This document shows positions 33,527-45,600 of a stretch of 64,000 nt of DNA, in pieces. The notes under the pieces are model-generated. The model did not search any database and was not told the DNA's origin. It saw only the letters and a program-made list of their open reading frames with translations. Made by a program: the position numbers and the translations under genes. Source of the stretch: Oasisia sp. SBJ-2009 (lineage: Eukaryota; Annelida; Polychaeta; Sabellida; Siboglinidae); assembly GCA_964017155.1 (NCBI GenBank), contig OZ024862.1:28976158-29040157 (forward strand), read 5' to 3'. Numbering within the stretch: position 1 is the stretch's first letter; each line of letters opens with the position of its first letter.

Positions 33527-34413
33527 AATAAATTATCATAAACCAAACAGTACCTACAATAAAAGATATTAAAATGACAAATTCTAAATCTCGAAACGCC
33601 TATGACTATGTCAAATATACCATGCATGTTATCTGCCCTTGAATAATCTTAAATGACACGGATTTTTGACCTGGCAGAAGATTTCCTAGTTGTGTCATTA
33701 TGATGCTACATAACAGTGAAATCAATATTATACTAAGCAACACCTTGATTCAATAATTCAAAAAAAATCTACACAGATAATTTCACATGGGCTATATTTA
33801 TCATCATATCTTGATTTTATTTTTGAAGCTGTCGGCTTTAGTCTTTACGCCATGTCCATGATTACGATTGTGGGCCTTTGCCTTTGTAGTTTTGAGTTTT
33901 GCTTAGGCCTTAGCTAGGCTTAGCCTAAGCTTTGGAACATAATACTACAATTATACTTTAGTAAATTGCCTCAAGCGATACATTTCTATACAATATGGTT
34001 CTACACATCAAGTTAATCATATAATTATAACAACTAAGACATATGGAAAACGCAGCTGCACAACAAAGTCGAAGATGAAGGCGCTGTCAAACCTGGCGGC
34101 AGACGCGTGACTTCACAAGTTGACTTCAACGAGACTCTTGCTGTCAAATAGTATGTCATAACCAGTAATATAATAAGTTGCGGCGCTCTTTGATGACGGA
34201 TTCACACACTTTGCATATGTGCCGTGAAGTCTTTTTCACTAAATGTTCTTGTTAGATAGCCAGTTTGAGATATAGCCAGATCTTGCGAGACACCCGAAAA
34301 ACACAGGCCTTTTAACATGGGATAATGGCGGCACAACAACATTTTGACGAGTACAAAATATCCACAATGCATTGCGGAGGGAATTCCCTCACTATAGTGC
34401 ACAAGGTCCATTT
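33527..34413 (-). repeat. Right arm of the foldback palindrome
   Basis: See the left arm. A third copy of the outer part lies at 20503-20665, so this sequence belongs to a dispersed family and did not arise only by local inversion. Confidence 0.9.
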
Positions 34414-34655
34414 GGCTATGAGTATGGCATGTCTAATCTAATGTCTTTTTGGCTTTTTGCGTAAACGTTTAGCGCCCACCAGCGATCTACTGTATGTGTA
34501 CTGGCGCGAAGATTGCATCACAGATATACTTACCATATTGTCCGGTGGTAACAGCGCATGAATGTGGCCATACCTACAGGGTACAGAAAACAAACGTACT
34601 AAATTAAACAAAAGTTACCAGAACGTTGCCAAGGAAAGACAATGGGCTTCCACAA

Positions 34656-34732
34656 ATCCACGTTAGTCGCTAGAGGCGCTTATACGCTGAGACCGTAGTT
34701 GCGTCCCAGCGCCTCCAGCGACTAACGTGGAT
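34656..34732. repeat. 25-bp stem hairpin
   Basis: 34656-34680 and 34708-34732 are reverse complements with one mismatch (ATCCACGTTAGTCGCT and partner), separated by 27 bp. Confidence 0.85.
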
Positions 34733-34924
34733 ATATTTGCAGGTTTTGCTGAACGCTTGTTTAAATCATCCTCAATTAGCTATTTACCGTGCAGGCGCGT
34801 AGCGAGCGAGAGTTTGTATGTTGGCATGCCGTATGCGTGGTCAATAGACAGAACAGCATGCCGTATGTTCAATAGACAGAACAGCCAAAACAACGCCATC
34901 TTAGCACTGAATTCAATCGAACGT

Positions 34925-35262
34925 CCCGCGACGTTTCATCGACTGTAAATGTACATTAATGTAGATATTATGCTTTCATATTGGCGGACATGTTATACGA
35001 TATCAATATTTAACTATGTCTGAAGACGTAGTACTCTCGTGTGATGCATACGGTGAGCTATAGATGATTTGAAACATCCTTTCCGGTATCGAGCCAGCAA
35101 ACCTGTCGTCGGGCCACCAGTCGACGTTCCATCGGTTGTAAATGTTCATTAATGTACATATTATACCTTCACATTGACGGACATGTCAGACTGTATCCAT
35201 ATTTAGTTATGTGTGAGGCTTCGGAGCCATGCGAGTTCAACAGCTGATTGTAGGATGATTTA
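34925..35262 (+). repeat. Two diverged ~195-bp tandem units
   Basis: Both units contain CATCGRYTGTAAATGT-CATTAATGTA, then ATATTAT-CTTCAYATTG-CGGACATGT, then AACTATGT/AGTTATGT and GATGATTTRAA. A short inverted relative (GCTGAACGCTTGTTTAAATC) occurs at 34747-34766. No coding function is seen. Confidence 0.65.
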
Positions 35263-35818
35263 AACAAGCGTTCCACAAAATGTTTGGAAAACAGTGCCGC
35301 ATTTTACACACGTCAAGAATACGTAAAAGACGGCACACAGACCCTAGTTGTGGTACCTCATTCCGCAAACAGGAAACCACATGACGTGGCGTAGTTGTTT
35401 ACGAATGACGTCATACAGAAAAGGAAGCGCGCGCGCATAACGACCACGAAACCCACTTGAATAGCCGTATGAAGACGTGCGTAGAAATTCCTGATTGATC
35501 GGCGAGGTTTGTGCAGTGTTTTCACCAGCATATTCATTCTTGACAACATAGCAAATACTAAACGATTGTTTCATAATTAAGTTATAAGCTAAGTAGTTCC
35601 AACGACGTAGAAGACAGTATTCCGAAATGTAGGCCTACCTGCCATTTGAATAATCTGACATAAAATTGAAAGTACGGTTTAAAATTGCGTGAGTTTTAAG
35701 CAAGTGCAGCATATTACACCCTCAAACGATTTCTGGGATGGGGGATTGTGTATCTCGGACAATTTAGAAAATCAGCAAGGATGCCTGCGGCTAGGATTCC
35801 ATATTTAAGGACATTGCA

Positions 35819-36016
35819 ATGCAATGGAATACTTTGTCGGTGACAATGATCACGGAAATCATGAATTGTAGTCGATTATTATGCCTTATGGTGGTTGCCA
35901 TGGCATTAGCGGCAAGTACTTGTGTTTGGCGATCTTTACTAATAATAAAGTCTTTAAAGAGTGCCATTTTTCGCGCAGTACAACCTGTTTGGGGAAAACG
36001 TATACGTGTGTTATGA
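35819..36016 (+). CDS. Short frame with a signal-peptide-like segment (uncertain)
   Basis: A 65-codon frame contains a hydrophobic run, NCSRLLCLMVVAMALAAST, preceded by a Met and followed by a basic stretch, and a TATTTAA box lies about 18 bp upstream. It sits about 430 bp 5' of the CAP gene's first exon on the same strand. It could be a first exon of an alternative transcript, a small secreted peptide, or chance. No family is recognised. Confidence 0.25.
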   Translation: MQWNTLSVTMITEIMNCSRLLCLMVVAMALAASTCVWRSLLIIKSLKSAIFRAVQPVWGKRIRVL

Positions 36017-36449
36017 TTATCATTATGTGCATTTAGACAACCAACTTCTCAGATATAAGTGCTTATCGAAACCACAACGTACAGCAATGTAAAATGCAAA
36101 TCCCGTAAAAGACACATACGGCCTAAAATCGTGTCTATCATCTGCTCTATGTAAATCGCTATATGCCTATGATAGTGTGGTAAACTAAATATAAAATCGG
36201 ACATTTAAGAAAAGAAACGTATAACACAAGATATTTATGACCTGGTTGTTCTAGTATTCATCAGTCGGAACCTACAAATGTCATCCATCGTTAGAATATT
36301 ATTCTTGTGTCCCTCCCCAATCAGCTCCAATCGCGCAGGAGTCTCGCCATGTATCGTGACACACTTACATGCCCTATCTGTCTTACAGAGCTGATCGCTG
36401 CAGTGGGTGCAACGCCGGAGACACGGCGTGCAAGAGACCCGTGCCCAAG

Positions 36450-36521
36450 ATGTACACGACGCTTCTGGTCCTCGTGACACTCGCGTGTGTGTCATTCGGT
36501 GCCGTCGTCGAGCTGCGGAAG
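36450..36521 (+). CDS. CAP gene exon 1: signal peptide
   Basis: Codes for 24 residues, [17 protein letters not shown] then AVVELRK, a classic signal peptide with likely cleavage after Gly17 or nearby. The ATG is in the context AAGATGT. The donor is AAG/GTAAGT, phase 0. Confidence 0.8.
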
Positions 36522-38162
36522 GTAAGTTACTCTGTGGCTTGTCTACAGTAAGTCGTGTCATATCTACGCTGAGTTCACTGTAAATTCCCTAAAGAAAATT
36601 GCCGTCGCTATGCACTGAGCCAGTGTAGTCCAAAAGAGAGATGGAGAAGATAGCTACCAACACATAACAAAGCCGTTCCTAGGTTGATGGTCTATGCTCG
36701 TACACCGAGCAAAGATGAATGAGTAAGTAAGTAAGTAATGAGCCGTGCATACATGCATACGTACGTACGGCGCAGGGCTTTATGCAGGACCCAATTATGG
36801 CCAGTCACACATGTTTTAGTGGACACATGGATGTTAGCTGCTACGCCAGTTTACAGACTTTAAAATGTGCTTGACGACATAAACTGGACTACTACACACA
36901 TGTGACACCACTTACACTCACTACTAAGGCATAACTGACATTATCTATAGTTTTGGAACACCTTTTTTGCTCCTTAATTTTCTTACCTGTCCACCCATAT
37001 TTTTACCCGTCCACAACGGTTTTTAATGCCTCTAAAGTTCCCACTAGAATGTGGGAACTTTAGAGGCATTAAGTTGTTGGAACATGGGATGAAGATGTTT
37101 GAGAAGATCCTAGAGCCCAGACTCAGAAAACTGATTACAGTCAACGACATGCAATTGGGATTTAGTCCAGGGAAAGGTACAACAGATGCAGTATTTATTA
37201 TACTACAAACTACTACATACAACAAAAACACCTAGAAGTACACAAGGATTTGTTCCTTAGCTTCGTTGATTTGAAAAAAGAACTGCTGTTTGCTGACGAT
37301 CTGGCAGTAGTAAGAAATACAGAGGAGTAGATGCAGAGGAGATGGCTTGGATGGCAGATTGGGATGGAGAGCAAGGGACTAAAAGTCAATATCGGGAAAA
37401 CGGAAGTGATGGTCAGCAGTAGGAAAGGAACAAAAGTAAAGATCAAAGACAGCCAAGGCACGAGCCTCAGACAGGTGAATAAATTCAAATATTTAGGTGT
37501 CACCATCAGTGAAGGAGGATCAGAGGAAGCAGTAAGAGCAAGAGTTAGTGCAGCGTGGGGCAAGTGGAGAGACATATCCGGAGTTATTAGTGACAAGAAT
37601 ATGCCAAGGAAATTAAAGATCAAGCTCTACATGACTGTCAATAGACCAGTACTTCTGTATGGAGCAGAATGCTGGACAGTTAGAAAGAAGGAGGAACAGA
37701 TTCTCGAGAAAACAGAAATGAGGATGTTGAGAAGAATAAAAGGAGTAACATTGAGTAAAGTTGAGTAAAGAGTGTGGACATCAGAAAGGAACTAGGTGTG
37801 AGTAGCATACAAGAGAAAGTAAGAGAAACAAGACTACGCTGGTATGGACACATGCAGAGAATGGAAGAAAACGTAGTGAGAGCAGTTGGTGACATGAGAG
37901 TGCCAGGAAAAAAGCCAAGGGGGAGAGCAAGAGGGAGATGGATGGATGGCGCCCGAAGGGATATGCAGGCACTGCGGATCACCCCGGAGAATGCGCAGGA
38001 CAGAACATTCTGGAAATCAAAAATTCGGGCCGCTGACCCCACCTAGTGGGAAAAGGCGAAGAAGAAGAAGAAGAAGAAGAACGGTTTGTACACGTCCAAA
38101 TGACTGGTGGACGGGTCTCTGCATAAAGCTATGGTATGGCGTATGTACGTGCAAGATATGAC

Positions 38163-38253
<91 letters not shown>

Positions 38254-38264
38254 TAGACTAGACA

Positions 38265-38346
<82 letters not shown>

Positions 38347-39440
38347 GTCTTGTTTTTGTACAAGACACGTACGCAAGACATGACTATATTATTGTTATTA
38401 TGTTTAATTTTTACCTGACAATGGTTTGCTACTTGTAGCACCTGGACCAACCTCAGGCGACCACTCATTTTAACTACACGTACATGTGTTTTGTAATAGG
38501 TCGTGACTCAGAAGCAGTCAAGTGATGTGATGTATATGGAATATAAATAAGCTCTCGGGTAAAACTTGTATGCAAACATTGTATACAATTCAAACCGCAG
38601 AAGCCGTACGAATCGACGAATGGAAATGGTGATGGTCTGCCACAACGACGAATTACATGGGCGGTCACTGGTCACGTGGTGTGGTTCCCGGTGCTACAGT
38701 TAGCCGCCTACCGTAAGCTTCATTCGCATCGTTGTGGCGCTCCAGATGTTGAATGAAAAGGGCGAAGCCGTAACTCCACGAATAATATTGGTTGAGAAAT
38801 AGTAAGAAATCCAAGTCCTGACACATCAAACTACCCCAATGACAATCAAACATGAAATGGGCATTTCAAATAGTATTGCGCATGCGCGCTATATGCAAAG
38901 GCATGTTCTTCCAGATACCGCTTAGCGTCAACATGCTGAGTATACAGACAGGCGAACAGGAAACATTCGACATGTTTTTGTATTTAGTGTGCAATATGTC
39001 AGAACAATAATTAGTGCATGTAAACAGTAATGCATGCCTAGGAACTATAGAGGTAAGTCTAAAAAGGGAAATAGTGCAACGTGTGGGTATTGTTCTTCAA
39101 TGCATCCTTCTTCGGTTGTTTCCGCTCCCGCGCGTCGCCGTCTCGGCGTTCTCACAACAGTGCCCGCGTAACAGTGACCGTTGATTGCAGCCACGCGGAG
39201 AGCTGCGTGTGTCGAACGCGTTGGTGAATGCGACGAAGATGGTGTACCGGCACCGGAGAGAGATTGCGTTGGTGAATGACAAGAGCAAGCACGACGTGAC
39301 GGCCGCTGAGAGGGTCGCGGCGTTGAACAAACACAACGAATACCGAAGAAACGTGCAGCCAGCCGCAAGTGACATGCAGTACATGGTAAGACCGACACAC
39401 GTACGTGCGTGCCTACGTGCGTGCGTGCGTGCATGCATAA

Positions 39441-39535
<95 letters not shown>

Positions 39536-39634
39536 CATTTACACACGAACGCACGCAACACACACGCACACACTCAAACAAACAAACAAACAAATAAACA
39601 AAAAAAAAGCTTACTTTTTATTACACTTCGTTAC

Positions 39635-39674
<40 letters not shown>

Positions 39675-42600
39675 ATAAAACAAAGTCGGGGCATTGTGCG
39701 TCTCTGTGGTTTTCGTTGTTTCTCAGATATGGAACTGGGAACTTGAAGACATGGCCCAGGAATGGGCGGATACGTGCCAGAGTTCACACGGCCAACCGAA
39801 CCGTGCCAATGTACCATATGAACACATTGGACAGAACCTGTGGATGCACACAGGTAGGCATGTTCTATATACCCTTGGGAAAATGTCTAGCCAACGCAAT
39901 AGGTAGTAGGAGTATCGATCCTCGTCCTCGTTAGTGGTACAATCCAAAAGGAAGGTTAACCAACAATAGACACGTGACACCCATTTGACAGGGATAATTG
40001 ACGAGCTTACTTATAACGCGCAAGGCGTGTTGATAGCAGCTTATGAGGGGGTGGCTATACTGAGAGGAGAACAGCTAGCGTACAACGCGGATGTCCTCAA
40101 TGGGTGGTAAATCTAGTGTCGACTGGGATTTACTTTCCGTAGAAATCGGAAGCCCAAAGTGAGATAGTGATTGATTTGACTTTATTTGGTTATGAACTAA
40201 ACATCAATCTTAGGTTACACATTTTTAGACACCTGTAATGCCCAAAATCCAAGATGGCCGTCGTCACGAAAATACAAAAAAGGCGTATCTCTGGTGCTAA
40301 TTGACCAACTTCAATGATGTTAGACTCTATTGTATGGTTTTCAAACATGCCTGATAATCTGGAATATATTTCAGGTTGATCGTAGGTCAAGGTCATACAA
40401 GAAGGGCAAGGTGAAGGTCATTTTTGACTGGTTTCAAGTCGACAGTCATGCAGTAAGGTTAAAACAAATGTCAACATAATGATGAACATTCAATAAAATC
40501 AAATTATAACAATGATGTCGTTATATTTTTTTTAATTAGAGCATAATACTATAATATAAACATACAACCACCAAGGAGGCACATGTATGTATGTACAGAA
40601 TTTCAGGTTCAAGGTCAAAATATGAAACGAAATAAGCAAATAGAAGTAATTTCCAATAATGAAATGCACTGCATGTCAAGCAACCTAATTCGTTTAGCCC
40701 TGAAACACCTACACGGAGATACACATGCAACACATTGAATAAGATTAAATTTGGGCGAAAATAAAAATGTTAAAGGTTAGCTTCTTTAAACATACATATA
40801 CAACACATCTATCATGGAACACGCCATGTTGACCAGGGCCAGTATTCTCGAAGAAAATGACATCGTACGTAAGTATTTTCGTAAATATGGCGGATTCTTA
40901 CTTAGCTGCGAAAATTCGTAAGTTCGGTTTCTCGAAAGCGTTAAGAATTTTCGCAGCTACGAATTTCGATTTTTTTGCATGTTTTGCCGTTTTAGTTTTG
41001 CTCACGTGTTCTGGCAGAGAATGAAAATGAACAACGCGGATAATTATCTAAGGAAAACTGGTGATTAGTCGGTGTAGATGCGATACATAACACAATGAAG
41101 GTGAACCACTGAGAAATATTCATGCACATAAAATAATGGGCATAACACAAGCACCAATCGGGGAAAGAATATGACGTGAACGAGATTGGAGGATATAATA
41201 GCTCTCTGTGACATCCTCCAATCTCGTTCACGTCATCTTCTTTTCCCGATTAGTGTTTTCTAGGAATGGGATATTGTGGATAGAGAGAGGGGGCGAAGAA
41301 TGGCAGAGTAGCAGAAAGGGCGGGGGACAGTGCGTTATCGATTAAAGGCCATGTCCTGGGAAAAACTCTACTCTGCCCATTCCTACCAAAATACGTAAAT
41401 ATCGTATAAGTAGGGTGGTCGGACCAAATTTTTCTTTCGAAACAAATTTTTTTCCCTGATAGTAGTTACTATAAGAAGTATAACAGTAGTTGTTTCATGT
41501 ATTTATGTGAAATATTAAAGTGAAAAAAAAGGCAACAGTTTAGTGTTATGCACCTAAAAGAGTTTACACTAGCTAATCATTTGCATCTACAATCCAATTT
41601 TTCACCTTAGTGGTTACCTCAGAAAGTGGTCTTAAAGTGGGAAAATCTAGCTAAATCATCGACACCATGAACCGGCCCATCTTGGACCTTGCAACCAACC
41701 ACAACCCAGCAGTTTGGAAAAGTAATACGTCAGAGAGTCGTCTGCTGGTTCAGCTGTCATAACAGAGAGCCAAGCGGTACGCTAAAAGTTGCCTTACGTC
41801 GGTTTATCACGAAATCGCGACAGCAATATGCCACACTGTTCCTCATACGCTTATGGTAACAGTACAGTGAAAGACAGTATCACTAAGATGTCTTCTTGTT
41901 AACCGTTGAATCGAGCAGAACTGAAACAGTGTTTCGGTGGATTCGTTGGGACAGTCACAGACACAGCGCCGATCCAAGACCAAGGCGACCCAATTTGATT
42001 GACCTAACCATCAAAACGACCACCAACAGCCGCCAAACTTATCCTAACGTATGTTACATACATATACATACACTACGTTATAAAATAAAATCACTTGCAT
42101 TCCTCTAACGAAGAAAATCCATAAAACAAACGCGCTGATGTCGACGGCAATTTCGATGACCGCTGGCCGGTACCGTAAAATCGCAAAAATTAGCCGTAGT
42201 TAGTTAGCCTTACACAAAATGCCATTAGACGGCACGTTTGTGCGCGCGAATATTGATAAACTTTACTTACTGCATTCGTACGCGCAAAATAGTTTAATTA
42301 ATTGTAAATAATATAGTAATAATTAATTATTATCATCACTATGATTTGCAGGAAATTATAAGCTTTATTATAATATAGTATTTTATTTATATAGCGTTAC
42401 ATCCATAATTGGTTGTGGCGCTTCACAACATACTGCTATTAAAAATACAATAAGAAGAATACTACCCACAGATAATATTTCAAAATAAATAATGAAAATA
42501 TGTGTGTCTATGTAATTAACTAAGTGACCTATCAGTATTAAAAAGAACCCATACAAATTCCATAACAACAATAGTGGTAAATTAATGTAAAGGTAATAAA

Positions 42601-45600
42601 TAATTAAGATGGTAAAATAATTACGACGTAACAATAATTTTCATTCAGCACATACACACAGTATGCATAAGAAAATATTATTGAAGCTATACATTTTTCC
42701 TCATGAATTATATTTCCACCACCAGATATGTAATAATAATTATTTTTGGACAAAACACTGTATTAATTATTGGGACAATAAATCACTGAAATTTAAGCAG
42801 AATATGAATATAATATGGGAAATATATGGTGGTAGAAAAAGAAGGTTTTGGAGCATTCAAAAATAATAATATGTTATTGTTTCGTTATCATTGTTAAAAC
42901 ATCGTTTATATAATATAAGCTTGCATGCTTGCAGTACACGCGGGATGTTTATAGAAATATTCTGAAAATTAACAATGTGACATCATCGAACAACACGTAA
43001 TTTTATGCAAACACATGCATTTAATTTTTTTTTTAATATTACCTGTGGGTAGCATTCTTCTTATTGCATATATTTTAATAACATCATAGTGTGAAGCGCC
43101 ATAAACAATTATGGATTTGCGGCTATAAGAAAAAAAATATTATAATTATATTATAAGAAAACTTAACATTTTCTGAAGATCTTTGTAATGATAATAATTA
43201 ATTATTACTTGATTAATTAAACTATTTCGCGCGTGCGAATGCAGTAAATAAAGTTTATAAATATTCGCGGGCACCACCGCGCCGCCTAACGTTATTTTGT
43301 GCAAATCTAACTTTTATAGCGATGTTACGGTAACCGAAGAGCCTGAGTTGCCGTCGGGATCTGCGATCGAGTTACTTTTGTGAATTTTCTTCGTTAGAGG
43401 AATGCAAGTGATTTTATTTTATAACATAGTGTATGTATATGTATGTAAGACAAGTGATGAGAAGTTTGGCGGCTGCTGGCGGTCGTTTTCATGGTTAGGT
43501 CGGACAGTACATGTCATTGTTGACACCAGTCGATGCCGTGTTTGCCTCTGGCTCTGGGCTGGTTGTTTCTCTTCTCGTCATTTCAATTTCCCTTAGGTCT
43601 TCACCACCACGCACATCTGGTCTGTCTGACAACACAGGCTGAAATCTATATCCAGCCACTATATATCACTACACCGTTCTATTTCCGTCAGACGAAGAAT
43701 AAGAAAATCCATGTTATTATATACGCTCTTTTGTGAGCGCAAAGTCAGAGCGCCACCCGACGGAGTTGCCAAGAAGTAGTACGACAACCACTGGCCTATC
43801 AGTGGCGGCGAGTCTCATACGTCACTGTTTTTCTAAAATGGCGTTTTCCATAGACTTTCTATAGATATATGTTCTACAATTGTTTTCTGCTAAACCGCTG
43901 ACGTTAAAAATGTGATTGAGGTTGGAAATTGTTAGTTTTTCTTAGCTCTATTAGGCCCATATCACCAAACCGTTGCCTTTGTTTTCCCTTTAAGCAAACT
44001 ACAGATGTTTAAAGTTACAAATTTCATGACATTTTCTGACGGTTTGCTAATATGTGTATTTTTTTTCTATTTTCCCCTGGTCATAATCACTAATTGAAGT
44101 GTAACTGTGCTTGTTTCATGTATGTAGATGAAATATTAAGGAAACTGCAATTTTATGAAATTTCAAATTAAAAAAAATTCCGCCAATTTTCTGACAGATT
44201 TAATCTTGCAAATAAATCTTTAGAATTGCTTTCATTTTTCTTCTGATAATAGTAGTTAATTAAAATGCAATGGTGCTGCCTTCAATTACATAGATTAAAT
44301 ATTAATGAAACTGCAATTTTATTTTTAAATTGTTTTATTTATTTCTGAACATTCTCCTATTTTATTTTATACCTAAATCACAAGAAGATAATTTTTTATT
44401 ATACTGATTTTTGTGTAAACTATGATAAAGGGCAATACATACATATTTTAAATTCAATTAATATATATATATATATAATTATATATATATAAAGTATCAT
44501 AATATTTCAACAATAGGAAGTACTAATTACATATATTCTCAAAACTAAATAATAATTCATGTACAACTGTCATCAAAGAATACCCCAGTAACGACATACA
44601 AAAGACACGTATAATATAATTTTATAAACATTAATGATAAATTATCAATTTTAATAAAAAAAATTGTATATTTAATGTAGCCTAACCAACACACAAAAGT
44701 ATGAATAGTATGCTAAAAAAGGGAAATAATACAATAAACAAACTAATGTAAATTAGCTACATTAAACATGGCACTAATTAATTAGTTTACACAGTTACAT
44801 GTGCAAGCATAACTTGCTATAAGACACTTGCTAACTATTTATAATAGTATTAATCAAAGACACCCGCTATCGATCACGTCGATATCAGAGTGCTTTGCAT
44901 ACCACGATGCACGGGGAACAAGGCAAAATGGCGATGTCTTTTGAGACAGGGGCTCCATCAACGGACTTTGTGGCAAAATGCGCTATCAATTAGCAAGCCA
45001 TCACTGTAATCATATTATCGTCCACACAATTCTTTACACTTCTGCGTATGAAGCAAGTTGAAGCAACTAAAATAAATAGTCACAAAACATCGTTAAACAT
45101 AGGCCATTTTAACTGACTAATTACTACAACTTTTTATCGACGGATTATCATGATATTTGTACGATCACGTTCATTTATCTTTCTTCTTGAATTACAACTT
45201 TTCAAACTGGCCGTACTCATTACCATAATCTCGCAAACCATTTTTGAAGATGAGGCCTGTCAGCGTCATCCAATATGGCCGCGGACGTAAACAATGAAAA
45301 CCGAAATACGACACCGAGAGGGAAAAAATCATTAACACCTTTTAAACACCGCCAAAAAATCAGTTATCGGCGCAGAATCATAGACTAACATTATAACAAC
45401 ATAAGAAAAATTATACAAGAACTGGTATGTTGCGTGATAATAAATTACGGCGACTAAACACGGACCCCTGTCTCCCCATGTTGTCAGAAGGGGCGGCAAA
45501 TCGGTCTGACCTCCCTAGTATAAGAGTAGACGACATAAAACAAAGCCTTTAAAAGTTGCCATTTTCCGGAAACTCGCCAGGATGCCCGGTTTGAATGTGT

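Noticed and set aside
39185..39934. Single 249-codon ORF through CAP exons 2 and 3
   Set aside because: It reads through intron 2 as His-Thr repeats; clear GT-AG boundaries and phase agreement show that it is two exons joined by a microsatellite-filled intron.
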